A stretch of DNA of 15,380 nucleotides from Campylobacterales bacterium (GTDB lineage: Bacteria; Campylobacterota; Campylobacteria; Campylobacterales; SZUA-545), in NCBI GenBank assembly GCA_025800305.1, contig JAOXRY010000148.1:1-15380 (forward strand), given 5' to 3'. Positions 1-7,329 of this stretch are shown in pieces; positions within the stretch are counted from its first letter, which is position 1; the number at the start of each line of letters is the position of its first letter. The notes beneath the pieces are model-generated. The model was not told the origin of the DNA. It did no database searches and was given only the letters and a program-made list of their open reading frames with translations. A program made the translations under genes and the position numbers.

Positions 1-42
1 ATCTTTACCAGTGATGGTATCGGTACAGTTATTAAACATTAA
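1..42 (+). CDS. argB: 3' end of a gene, probably acetylglutamate kinase (partial)
   Basis: Only the last 13 codons and a TAA stop are present, encoding IFTSDGIGTVIKH. The pattern (L/I)F(T/S)-x2-G-(I/T/V)-GT-x-(I/V) close to the C-terminus is typical of acetylglutamate kinase, the second enzyme of arginine synthesis, and the window begins in phase with it. The frame is open from base 1. The 12-nt gap to luxS, which contains the luxS ribosome binding site, suggests a shared transcript. The identification rests on very few residues and is tentative; another protein with a similar tail cannot be excluded. Confidence 0.5.
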   Translation: MFTSDGIGTVIKH

Positions 43-47
43 AAGGA
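41..47 (+). promoter_or_regulatory. ribosome binding site of luxS
   Basis: AAAAGGA lies 7 nt before the luxS ATG. It overlaps the stop codon of the preceding gene, consistent with co-transcription. Confidence 0.6.
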
Positions 48-54
48 ATTTATT

Positions 55-576
55 ATGCCATTATTAGACAGTTTTATGGTAGACCATACAAAAATGAAAG
101 CACCTGCTGTAAGAGTTGCGAAGACAATGAAGACAAAATCTGGTGATAAGATTACAATTTTTGATTTAAGATTTTACAAGCCGAATAAAGGGATGATGAG
201 TGATAAAGGAATTCATACTTTAGAGCACCTATTTGCAGGATTTATTAGAAAATATCTAAATGGAAAAGATGTTGAAATTATTGATGTTTCTCCAATGGGA
301 TGTAAAACTGGTTTTTATATGAGTGTTGCTGGAAGTCCAAGTGAGAAAAAAGTTGTTTCTGCTTGGGAAAAAGCGATGAAGGACGTTCTTAAAGTTAAAA
401 AGAAAAATGATATTCCTGAATTAAATGAGTTCCAATGTGGAACTTATAAAATGCATTCTTTAATTAGTGCTAAAAAAATTGCTAAATACGTTCTAAAAGA
501 GGGCATTGGAATTATGGATAACAAGAAAATTAAACTAACAGAAAAAGACGTAAAGAAAATTAACAAAGGAAAATAA
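55..576 (+). CDS. luxS: S-ribosylhomocysteine lyase LuxS
   Basis: This cytosolic metalloenzyme cleaves S-ribosylhomocysteine to homocysteine and DPD, the precursor of autoinducer-2, and so detoxifies and recycles the by-product of SAM-dependent methylation. The family hallmarks are all visible: HTLEH at residues 54-58 (metal ligands His54 and His58, catalytic Glu57), the active-site Cys83 in MGCKTGF, the third metal ligand Cys128 in FQCGTYKMH, and Arg39. The length (173 aa) is normal. The ATG is preceded by AAAAGGA at 7 nt. The gene is followed after 4 nt by metK, so two steps of the activated methyl cycle are transcribed together. No pfs/mtn gene, which supplies the LuxS substrate, is in the window. 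AI-2 production is likely, but a signalling role cannot be inferred from this alone. Confidence 0.97.
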   Translation: MPLLDSFMVDHTKMKAPAVRVAKTMKTKSGDKITIFDLRFYKPNKGMMSDKGIHTLEHLFAGFIRKYLNGKDVEIIDVSPMGCKTGFYMSVAGSPSEKKVVSAWEKAMKDVLKVKKKNDIPELNEFQCGTYKMHSLISAKKIAKYVLKEGIGIMDNKKIKLTEKDVKKINKGK

Positions 577-580
577 GCGG

Positions 581-1780
581 ATGTATTTATTCACAAGTGA
601 AGTTGTAAGCCCAGGACACCCAGATAAGTGTGCTGATATTATTGCTGATAGTGTAGTTGACAAACTAATTATCGGTGATCCAAAATCAAGAGTTGCCAGT
701 GAAGTATTCGTTGCTGGTAAACACGTTGTTATCGGTGGTGAGGTTACTAGTGGTACTAATGTTACTACAGAAGAGTATAAAAAAATCGCAATTGATGCAC
801 TTGCTAAGATTGGCTATAACGGAAATGATAGTTTTACAAAAGAAGAGTGTTTACACCCTGAGGATGTAGAGGTTCAAGTTCTTTTAAATAGACAGTCTCC
901 AGATATCAACCAAGGTGTTGACCAAGAAGATGGTGAAACTGGTGCTGGTGACCAAGGTATTATGTTTGGTTACGCTGATTGTGAAACAGAGCACTATATG
1001 CCTTCAGCGATCACATATGCAAGAATGTTAATGGAAAAAGTGTATGACTACGCTTTAAAAAACCCTCACGAGCTGGGTGTTGATATTAAGACTCAAGTAA
1101 CTATGGACTACGGAAATAAAGAAAACTTTGAAACTTCAAAACCACAAAGTATCCATACAATAGTTGTTTCTGCTCCTTGTGTTGCAAGAATGAGCATTGA
1201 AGAAGTTAGGGCTTTAGTTCAAAAACTTATTAATGAGACTGGGCTTCCAACAGAACTTTACAACCAAAATGATTGTATCATCCATATCAATCCAACAGGA
1301 AAATATGTAAGCCACTCATCTTTACACGATTCTGGACTAACTGGTAGAAAACTAATCGTTGATAGTTTTGGTGGATATTCACCAATTGGTGGTGGAGCAC
1401 AAAGTTCTAAAGACTACACAAAAGTTGATAGATCTGGTTTATACGCTGGAAGATGGATTGCAAAACATATTGTTGCTGCTGGTCTTGCTACAAAAGCTGT
1501 TGTTCAGATCTCATATGCAATTGGTGTTGCACGTCCTACATCTGTAGCTGTTGATACTTATGGAACTGTAATTAACGGATTAGATGATGATAAGTTATCA
1601 GAATTTGTTTCTAAAGAGTTCAGCTTAACTCCAAATTGGATTACAAATAAATTTGGTCTTGATAAGCCTAGTAGTGATACTTTCCTTTACGCTGATGTTG
1701 CAGCTAGAGGTCAAGTTGGTCAACCAGAGTACCCTTGGGAAAAACTAGATGAACTTACTAAGTTTAAAGCTTTAAAATAG
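581..1780 (+). CDS. metK: S-adenosylmethionine synthase MetK
   Basis: MetK makes S-adenosylmethionine from methionine and ATP. The sequence shows GHPDK at residues 12-16 (His13, Asp15), the signature GAGDQG at 121-126, and GRK followed by DSFGGYSPIGGGAQSSKD ending at 278. In most bacteria the last motif is GGGAFSGKD and the preceding loop is NPTG(R/K)-F-V-x-GG; here the loop is NPTGKYVSHSSLHDSGLTG. As I recall, Campylobacter jejuni MetK has the same substitutions, so this is a class-wide variant and not damage. The length (399 aa) is slightly above the usual 384. The start lies 4 nt after luxS, with AAAGGA at 565-570 inside the end of luxS as ribosome binding site, implying translational coupling. 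Transcription probably ends at the hairpin at 1788-1816. Confidence 0.98.
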   Translation: MYLFTSEVVSPGHPDKCADIIADSVVDKLIIGDPKSRVASEVFVAGKHVVIGGEVTSGTNVTTEEYKKIAIDALAKIGYNGNDSFTKEECLHPEDVEVQVLLNRQSPDINQGVDQEDGETGAGDQGIMFGYADCETEHYMPSAITYARMLMEKVYDYALKNPHELGVDIKTQVTMDYGNKENFETSKPQSIHTIVVSAPCVARMSIEEVRALVQKLINETGLPTELYNQNDCIIHINPTGKYVSHSSLHDSGLTGRKLIVDSFGGYSPIGGGAQSSKDYTKVDRSGLYAGRWIAKHIVAAGLATKAVVQISYAIGVARPTSVAVDTYGTVINGLDDDKLSEFVSKEFSLTPNWITNKFGLDKPSSDTFLYADVAARGQVGQPEYPWEKLDELTKFKALK

Positions 1781-1787
1781 ATAAAAG

Positions 1788-1816
1788 ACTAAGCAAGTTT
1801 TTATAACTTGCTTAGT
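1788..1816. terminator. shared hairpin terminator between metK and the HD-GYP gene
   Basis: A perfect 12-bp stem, ACTAAGCAAGTT (1788-1799) with AACTTGCTTAGT (1805-1816), encloses a 5-nt loop. Read on the minus strand it is followed by a T-rich run (CTTTTATCTATTTT), so it is a good intrinsic terminator for the HD-GYP operon. The plus-strand tail is poor in T. The right arm encodes the last residues and stop of the minus-strand gene. Confidence 0.75.
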
Positions 1817-4179
1817 AACTCTTCTACATTTATCTCATCTAATTGCTCTTCTTTTAGATGTTTTTTTCCATACTCCAAATAAGCACCAGAACTTAAAAAC
1901 AGTCTAAAAATATCTTTATCAAGTTTTCCATCTCTCACGTGATAGTAAATTATATTTAAAGCTTGAGAAAGCTTCATTGGTGTTTTATAAGGTCTGTCTG
2001 GAGCGGTAAGGGCTTCAAAAATATCTGCTATTGCTATAATTCTTGAAGGGATAGAGATATCTTTCTCTGTAAGTTGTCTTGGGTATCCACTTCCATCTAA
2101 ACACTCATGGTGACCACCAGCATACTCAGAAACATTCAACAGATCCTCTGGAAAAGGTAGACTTTCTAAGATATTAATAGTCATCATCACGTGTTCATTT
2201 ATTATAAAACGTTCTTCTTCAGTTAAAGTTCCTTTTTGAACACAAAGATTGTAAATCTCTCCAAGGTTAAACTTAAACTCTGGTACAGGAACTTTAAATC
2301 CATACTGTTCATAGCTTTTCATATCAAAACCATCTCTTTCTACAAGATGTTCTTTATCATCACTTAGAAGATTCTCCTCTTTTGGAGTAACTGTAGTCTC
2401 TCTATATCTTAATGATTCAACAATAGAAAGTCCCAAAGATTTATCAAAATATCTTGTCCATTTCTTAGATCCAATCTCTTTTACTCTTTCTATTTTTTTG
2501 TCATCTAAAAACTCTCCACCCATATTAACACTAGCAATAAAAGAGAAGTCCTCCTGAAGCTCTTTTTGCCTTTTATTAAGTTCCTCTTTGGAAATTTTAT
2601 TTTCTAAATATTCAATATGAAGGTCTCTATGTAAAACCTCGAATCTAGTTCTAATTTCATGGATTCTATTATAAATTGTTTCTAACTTTGTTGACTTATC
2701 AATAACATACTCAGGAGTTACAACTTTTCCACAATCGTGTAAGATAGCGCCTGTACGAAGCTCTCTTCGTTGATCTTGATTATCTATATGAAAATCTTTA
2801 AATTTTTCCAACTTGGACTGGCTAATTTCTTTTGCCATTAGATCTGTAAGACTAGCAACTCTTTGACTATGAGATCCAGAATAAGAAGATTTAGCATCTA
2901 ATACACTAGCTAGAGTCATAAAGAAAGAATCCATTAATACTCTTTGAGAATATTCATTAGTTTCTATTTCTTCAGATAAAGATATAAATGATTTTGCAAA
3001 ATCATCAATTTCTTTGAACATAGTTTTGACTTCTTCTACTTGAGAGTACTGTCTATTTTTTACTTTTTCATTTTCTTTAATAAGTTTTTTTACAGGTCTA
3101 ATAATCATAATAGATGTCCAGTAGATATAAGGAACAGCAAGTAATAATACAACTAAAGATATATATAAAGCATAAAGGAGTTTTTCTTGATAAGGTGCTA
3201 GAATTTCATCTTTAGGTACTATCATTCCTAAATATTCTGTTGTATCACCTTTAACATTAATCTCAATAACTTTAGAAATACATTCACTACATCCATCTTT
3301 ATAAGGTTGGAATTTTTCATCTACTTTATCAAGCTGAGGATGCGAACTTACAAACCTTTCCAACCTCTCTTGTGTAAAATTCGATGTATAAAAAAGTAGT
3401 TCTTTTCTCTCATCTAATAGGAAAAGACTACTATTTTCTGTAATTTTTTGCCTCTCTAAAAAGTCACTCATAGTAGCCAAAGAGATATCTATGGCCAAGA
3501 CAATTCCATCTCCTAGATAGTTTCCATATGTCACACCCATTCCATCAAGATTGGCAAACTTATAAGGAGCTGTTTTTATGGCTTCTTTACTATTTGTAGC
3601 GTCTTTGTACCAAGGTCTGCTTCTTGGATCATAACTACTTTGTTCATACTTAGATGAAACTATATTTAGATCTTTATCTAAAAATTCCAAATACCTAACA
3701 CTACTATTTCTATCTAATATTTTAATAATAGTCCAAACAACATTTTCTTCAACATCATACTTTTCATGAAGTGTGTCTGAACTTTTCATATTAATTACTT
3801 CATAAAAACCACCATTATCATAGCCTAAATACATAGCGTAGATTGAAGGGTTCCTTTTTATTGTACTGGTAAAAACTTCTAATGCTCGATGTTTTCTTCC
3901 TACAATTGGCTTTTTTTTCATTACTGGATTAAATTTGTGAGTTGTTATTAAATCAATAATTCTATTATCTATGGATTTTAATCTATCAGAAACATGAATA
4001 GAAATTTTATTAAAACTCTCTTCTACAGTAGTTTCTACAAGTTTCTGTCCGTAATGATATTGAACTCCTAAAGCGATAAGTGTTATAAAAAGAGTTCCTA
4101 CAATAAAGTTAGTTACAATACTAAATTTTATACTTACAGGGACAAAAATATCAAAAATTTTATTTTTTAGTTTGGTCAT
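1801..4179 (-). CDS. membrane-anchored dCACHE sensor with HD-GYP phosphodiesterase domain
   Basis: This is a 792-aa protein predicted to sense an extracytoplasmic signal and hydrolyse cyclic di-GMP. A transmembrane helix at about residues 19-40 and another at about 334-359 flank a roughly 290-residue periplasmic region with the PRSRPWY motif (185-191) typical of dCACHE domains. A HAMP-like linker follows (about 360-410). The HD-GYP domain runs from about 415 and keeps its ligands: His437 (GSHSQR), His481-Asp482 with GK, His663 (NEH), HHE at 690-692, DGSGYP at 695-700 and the later ADIFEAL. The distance from HD to NEH is about 180 residues, where the classical domain has about 30, so there is a large inserted segment (about 500-650) of unknown role. 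The ATG start lies inside the end of the 50-aa gene upstream, with AAAGAGAG as a weak ribosome binding site. It is the last gene of the leftward operon. Confidence 0.92.
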   Translation of the reverse strand: MTKLKNKIFDIFVPVSIKFSIVTNFIVGTLFITLIALGVQYHYGQKLVETTVEESFNKISIHVSDRLKSIDNRIIDLITTHKFNPVMKKKPIVGRKHRALEVFTSTIKRNPSIYAMYLGYDNGGFYEVINMKSSDTLHEKYDVEENVVWTIIKILDRNSSVRYLEFLDKDLNIVSSKYEQSSYDPRSRPWYKDATNSKEAIKTAPYKFANLDGMGVTYGNYLGDGIVLAIDISLATMSDFLERQKITENSSLFLLDERKELLFYTSNFTQERLERFVSSHPQLDKVDEKFQPYKDGCSECISKVIEINVKGDTTEYLGMIVPKDEILAPYQEKLLYALYISLVVLLLAVPYIYWTSIMIIRPVKKLIKENEKVKNRQYSQVEEVKTMFKEIDDFAKSFISLSEEIETNEYSQRVLMDSFFMTLASVLDAKSSYSGSHSQRVASLTDLMAKEISQSKLEKFKDFHIDNQDQRRELRTGAILHDCGKVVTPEYVIDKSTKLETIYNRIHEIRTRFEVLHRDLHIEYLENKISKEELNKRQKELQEDFSFIASVNMGGEFLDDKKIERVKEIGSKKWTRYFDKSLGLSIVESLRYRETTVTPKEENLLSDDKEHLVERDGFDMKSYEQYGFKVPVPEFKFNLGEIYNLCVQKGTLTEEERFIINEHVMMTINILESLPFPEDLLNVSEYAGGHHECLDGSGYPRQLTEKDISIPSRIIAIADIFEALTAPDRPYKTPMKLSQALNIIYYHVRDGKLDKDIFRLFLSSGAYLEYGKKHLKEEQLDEINVEELLSKL

Positions 4180-4312
4180 TATCTAAGCTCTCTTTATCAA
4201 AGTAATCTTCTGTCATATTGTTATATCGATTTCTAACAAAAAGAATAAAAATCAAACCTAAAAAAGAAAAAAGGATCAGCTCTATTAAAAGGGATTTGAT
4301 TGTCTCTTCCAT
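4160..4312 (-). CDS. small single-pass membrane protein, unknown function (50 aa)
   Basis: I found this short gene by translating the space between the 104-aa gene and the HD-GYP gene. It encodes 50 residues starting MEETIKSLLIELILFSFLG, with one hydrophobic helix at about residues 8-26, a basic stop-transfer RNR at 27-29 and an acidic, polar tail, suggesting the C-terminus lies in the cytoplasm. Its ATG follows the TAG of the upstream gene after 2 nt, with AGAAAGA as a plausible ribosome binding site. Its last 20 nt overlap the start of the HD-GYP gene in another frame, which suggests translational coupling. I do not recognise a family. The frame fills the gap exactly, and the hydrophobic-then-charged layout is that of a real small membrane protein, but coding status is not proven. 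Confidence 0.6.
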   Translation of the reverse strand: MEETIKSLLIELILFSFLGLIFILFVRNRYNNMTEDYFDKESLDNDQTKK

Positions 4313-4314
4313 AG

Positions 4315-4629
4315 CTATATCTTTCTACACATCTTTATATAGTAGATTTTTTTGTCTTTCATTAAGTAATCACTATCTCTACCACTCCATCCTTCTGCTT
4401 TTGAAACAGTATCATCCTTACACATTAAAGAACCACCATTTTCAAAATGGGGCATTAACTCCTCTCCTGAAGTATCGGTAAACATAGAAATACTTCCAAT
4501 AATATAAAGAGCAATCATTGCTTTGAAAAATTTTCCTGCTAACTTCCTATCAAACTTCACATTATAAAGAGCAAGTAACATAGACAAGATGCCAAGAACA
4601 AGAGCTCCAGCTGTAATAGTTTCGTGCAT
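4315..4629 (-). CDS. two-helix membrane protein with small extracytoplasmic domain, unknown function
   Basis: The gene encodes 104 aa. Two hydrophobic helices (about residues 5-23 and 33-50) are joined by a basic loop, VKFDRKLAGK, which should be cytoplasmic, so both ends are predicted outside the inner membrane. The remaining 50 residues (52-104) form a small polar domain with two cysteines, Cys70 and Cys101, that could form a disulfide in the periplasm. I do not recognise a named family. Its ATG overlaps the tmk stop codon (TAATG), so translation is very probably coupled to tmk. It is followed by the 50-aa membrane protein and the HD-GYP sensor, and the three may work together at the envelope. 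That is inference from position only. Confidence 0.75.
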   Translation of the reverse strand: MHETITAGALVLGILSMLLALYNVKFDRKLAGKFFKAMIALYIIGSISMFTDTSGEELMPHFENGGSLMCKDDTVSKAEGWSGRDSDYLMKDKKIYYIKMCRKI

Positions 4630-5195
4630 TATGAGATCTCCTTTACTATTTTTTGGTGAATATCTTCAATACTCTCTCTTGCGTCTATCTTCACAAGTCT
4701 GATTCCAAGATCTAAAGTCGCTTTTTCCAATCTGCTTTGAATATCAAGAAGAAAATCCACACCTCTTGCTTCAATGTTATCATGGTCTTTTTCTCCCAAT
4801 CTAGAACTAAGAGTCTCTTTATCAATTTCAATGAGTACCACAAGATCAGGAAGAGTATTGTCTATACTAAACTTATTAAGATTTAGAATACTTTGATAAT
4901 CAATTGAAGTATCTGCATAAGCAACTCCTGAGACAACACTTCTGTCACTGATAATTAACTTCTCTAGATTTGGTTTAATAACTTTTTCAACATGCTCTGC
5001 TCTATCAGCTAAAAAAAGTAAAAACTCAGCTCTAACAGAAAAGTCATTTTCTCCAAGAACTAAAGATCTAATAGTTTTACCAAGATTACTTCCACCTGGC
5101 TCTTTTGTAACTACCGCGTCAGAGAATTTATTTTTCAGTAGATCTATCTGAGTAGTTTTTCCAACCGTATCAATCCCTTCAATGGCTATATACAT
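4629..5195 (-). CDS. tmk: thymidylate kinase
   Basis: The enzyme phosphorylates dTMP to dTDP with ATP, an essential step of dTTP synthesis in the cytoplasm. The P-loop is at residues 7-14 (GIDTVGKT), followed by KEPGGS (31-36), the DR pair in ISDRSVVSG (Asp84-Arg85), AYAD (92-95) and a lid region around 131-150 containing SRLGEKDHD. At 188 aa it is a little shorter than the usual 205-215 but close to other Campylobacterota enzymes. The ATG lies inside the last codons of coaD (10-nt overlap), and the stop overlaps the next start as TAATG. Pairing with coaD is common in this phylum. Confidence 0.95.
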   Translation of the reverse strand: MYIAIEGIDTVGKTTQIDLLKNKFSDAVVTKEPGGSNLGKTIRSLVLGENDFSVRAEFLLFLADRAEHVEKVIKPNLEKLIISDRSVVSGVAYADTSIDYQSILNLNKFSIDNTLPDLVVLIEIDKETLSSRLGEKDHDNIEARGVDFLLDIQSRLEKATLDLGIRLVKIDARESIEDIHQKIVKEIS

Positions 5196-5647
5196 TTTAA
5201 AACCTCCTCAGGAACAAGATGAGAAACATCTCCACCATGTTTTAAAATTGAACGGACAACAGAAGAGCTAATAAATGCGTATTGAAGACTTGGCATGAGA
5301 TAGACTGTTTCAATATTCGGGCTAAGAGAAGCATTTGCATACCCCATTTGCAGTTCAAATTCAAAATCACTAACAGCCCTTAAACCTCTAATAATAATAT
5401 TTGTACCTTCACTATTTACAAAGTCAACTGTCAAATTATCAAAAGATTTTATTTCAACATTGTCAAAACTACTTGTTGCATCTTGAAGCATTTTTACTCT
5501 TGTTTCTAAATCAAACATAGGAGTCTTATCTTTAGAAAGTGAAACTGCAACAACCACCTTATCAAACATTGCCGAAGCCCTTTTGATAATATCTATATGC
5601 CCATTTGTAACTGGATCAAACGTACCAGAATATACAACCTTCTTCAC
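5186..5647 (-). CDS. coaD: phosphopantetheine adenylyltransferase
   Basis: CoaD transfers AMP from ATP to 4'-phosphopantetheine, the penultimate step of coenzyme A synthesis. The nucleotidyltransferase motifs are clear: YSGTFDPVTNGH at residues 6-17 with the (T/H)xGH signature ending at His17, RGLRAVSDFE in the middle, and ISSSVVRS at 126-133, equivalent to ISST-x-(I/V)R. The length of 153 aa is close to the usual 160. The start codon is GTG at 5647, supported by AGGAG 7 nt upstream; no ATG fits. The gene lies 26 nt after SulP and overlaps tmk by 10 nt. In Campylobacter the gene before coaD is, as I recall, ubiX; here that place is taken by an anion transporter. Confidence 0.96.
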   Translation of the reverse strand: MKKVVYSGTFDPVTNGHIDIIKRASAMFDKVVVAVSLSKDKTPMFDLETRVKMLQDATSSFDNVEIKSFDNLTVDFVNSEGTNIIIRGLRAVSDFEFELQMGYANASLSPNIETVYLMPSLQYAFISSSVVRSILKHGGDVSHLVPEEVLKCI

Positions 5648-5673
5648 TATAAAACTCCTATAGAATCTAAATG

Positions 5674-7230
5674 TTAATAATTATATGCAACTTTATATTT
5701 AGGATCATACTCTGTATACTCACAGAAAGGTCCTGCATCTTTTAAAAGCTTTTTACAATCTTCACTTAAATGTTTAATTGAAAGTTCTTTTCCTGCCTCT
5801 GCATACTTTTTTGTAATCCCATCAATAGCTTCTACACCACTAATATCCATAACTCTTGCATTTTTAAAATCAAGAACAACTCTTTTAGGGTCGTGTGCTA
5901 AATCAAACTGCTCGTTAAAAGATGTACAAGAACCAAAGAAAAGTGGACCATTGAACTCATAAACTTTTGTTCCATCATCTTCTCTATGAGTTGTAGCATA
6001 AACCTTTGCGTGTTTCCAAGCAAAAACAAGAGCAGAGATAATAATACCTGAAATTACGGCGATTGCTAGATCTGCAAAGATTGTAATAACTGTTACAGCA
6101 ACTAAAACAAACTTATCAGAATTTGGCATATACTTAATTCTATGTCCACTCTCCCACTCAAATGTCCCGATACTTACCATAAACATAATACCAACAAGAA
6201 CAGCAACAGGAATCATTGAAATAAAACCACTTAAAGCAACAACAAAAGAGATAAGTAAAATAGCAGCAGTCACACCAGAAAGTCTTCCCCAACCACCATT
6301 GGAAAAGTTAATAATTGACTGACCAATCATCGCACAACCAGCCATACCACCAAAGAAACCACAAGTTACATTACCAACACCTTGAGCGATACACTCTTGG
6401 TTTCCACTTCCTCTTTTTCCACCCATCTCATCTAAAACAGAAAGAGTTAAAAGTGATTCAATAAGACCGACAAGTGCAACAAGTACAGCGTATGGAAGAA
6501 CCATCTTAATTGTCTCAATTGTAAAAGGAATCATTGGAATATCAAAGCTAGGAAGTGAACCACTAATATCAGCAAGGTCTCCAACTCTTTTTGTATCAAG
6601 ATCCGTAAAAATCACAACAGCAGAAACAGCGATAATAGCAGCAAGTCCAGCAGGAATGGCTTCTGTATATTTTGGCAAGAACCAGATAATCACCATTGTT
6701 GCAAAAACTAAAACATACATAATTACCCCTTCTCCTTCAAAAAGAGGAAACTGAGCCATAGCAATTACAATAGCAAGACCATTAACAAAACCATACATTG
6801 CAGGTTGAGGAACAAGTCTGATAAGCTTTCCAAGCTTTAAAGTTCCAATAGTAATCTGAATAAGTCCAGCAGCTACTGTAGCAACTAAAATGTACTGTAA
6901 AATATACCCACTAATTGTTCCATCTGCTACCATCTGTTGATACAGTTCAGTTGGAATACTCTCTTTAACTTGAATACCTAAACCAACTAAAACAACAGCA
7001 ATAGCACCTGTTGCTCCACTAATCATTCCTGATTTACCACCAACTAAAGCAGTAATCAAACCTAAAATAAAAGCTGTATACAAACCAACTAGTGGAGAAA
7101 CTCCAGCAATAATAGAAAAAGCAATAGCCTCAGGAACAAGAGCAATTGCAACAACGATACCTGAAAGGAGATCGTGCTTGGCACTTTTACCAACAAATGT
7201 GTCTTTTATGTTTAACAAATTAATTTCCAA
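5674..7230 (-). CDS. SulP-family anion transporter with C-terminal STAS domain
   Basis: This is a secondary transporter of the SulP/SLC26 family in the inner membrane. The substrate could be sulfate, bicarbonate or another small anion and cannot be read from the sequence. Residues 15-410 are strongly hydrophobic with many helices and contain the family segment ALVPEAIAFSIIAGVSPLVG (30-49). A STAS domain covers about 420-505, with MDISGVEAID around 461-470 at the position of the conserved serine segment. The length of 518 aa is normal. No ATG lies near the N-terminus. The longest reading starts at TTG 7230, but a second TTG at 7218 has GGA 7 nt upstream and is the better start (514 aa). It is the first gene of the leftward operon with coaD and tmk. 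Confidence 0.93.
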   Translation of the reverse strand: MEINLLNIKDTFVGKSAKHDLLSGIVVAIALVPEAIAFSIIAGVSPLVGLYTAFILGLITALVGGKSGMISGATGAIAVVLVGLGIQVKESIPTELYQQMVADGTISGYILQYILVATVAAGLIQITIGTLKLGKLIRLVPQPAMYGFVNGLAIVIAMAQFPLFEGEGVIMYVLVFATMVIIWFLPKYTEAIPAGLAAIIAVSAVVIFTDLDTKRVGDLADISGSLPSFDIPMIPFTIETIKMVLPYAVLVALVGLIESLLTLSVLDEMGGKRGSGNQECIAQGVGNVTCGFFGGMAGCAMIGQSIINFSNGGWGRLSGVTAAILLISFVVALSGFISMIPVAVLVGIMFMVSIGTFEWESGHRIKYMPNSDKFVLVAVTVITIFADLAIAVISGIIISALVFAWKHAKVYATTHREDDGTKVYEFNGPLFFGSCTSFNEQFDLAHDPKRVVLDFKNARVMDISGVEAIDGITKKYAEAGKELSIKHLSEDCKKLLKDAGPFCEYTEYDPKYKVAYNY

Positions 7231-7255
7231 TCTTTTTAAGTCTTATAAACCCGCG

Positions 7256-7261
7256 ATTATA
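7256..7261 (-). promoter_or_regulatory. probable -10 element for the SulP-coaD-tmk operon
   Basis: The minus strand reads TATAAT here, 26-38 nt upstream of the two possible SulP starts. No -35 is evident, as is usual in Campylobacterota. It is back to back with the promoter at 7270-7278. Confidence 0.45.
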
Positions 7262-7269
7262 TCTAAAAC

Positions 7270-7278
7270 TGCTATAAT
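7270..7278 (+). promoter_or_regulatory. probable extended -10 promoter of the lipoprotein gene
   Basis: TGCTATAAT is a consensus extended -10 (TGnTATAAT). The predicted start of transcription is near 7285, giving a leader of about 45 nt before the ATG at 7330. Confidence 0.55.
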
Positions 7279-7329
7279 TTAATCAAACAGAAGCTATTAA
7301 AGCTTTTATTTTACTAAAAGGGTTCGAAG

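Noticed and set aside
55..576. luxS as evidence of quorum sensing
   Set aside because: No AI-2 receptor or uptake gene is seen; the metK linkage fits a metabolic role equally well or better.
675..1547. Short plus-strand open frames inside metK (675-869 and 1359-1547)
   Set aside because: They are out-of-frame shadows of a fully conserved MetK, with Leu/Val-rich artefact composition.
4218..4481. Open frame of 87 codons on the plus strand
   Set aside because: It runs antisense through the 104-aa and 50-aa membrane protein genes, has no ribosome binding site, and its composition is that of a reverse-read hydrophobic gene.
5674..7230. Assigning sulfate or bicarbonate as the SulP substrate
   Set aside because: No fused or adjacent carbonic anhydrase and no sulfur-assimilation gene is present, and the substrate residues cannot be judged by eye.
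7289..7307. Short hairpin AAGCT-ATTAA-AGCTT in the leader of the lipoprotein gene, followed by T-rich DNA
   Set aside because: The stem is only 5 bp plus weak extensions and the T tract is broken; it is too weak to call an attenuator or riboswitch in AT-rich DNA.
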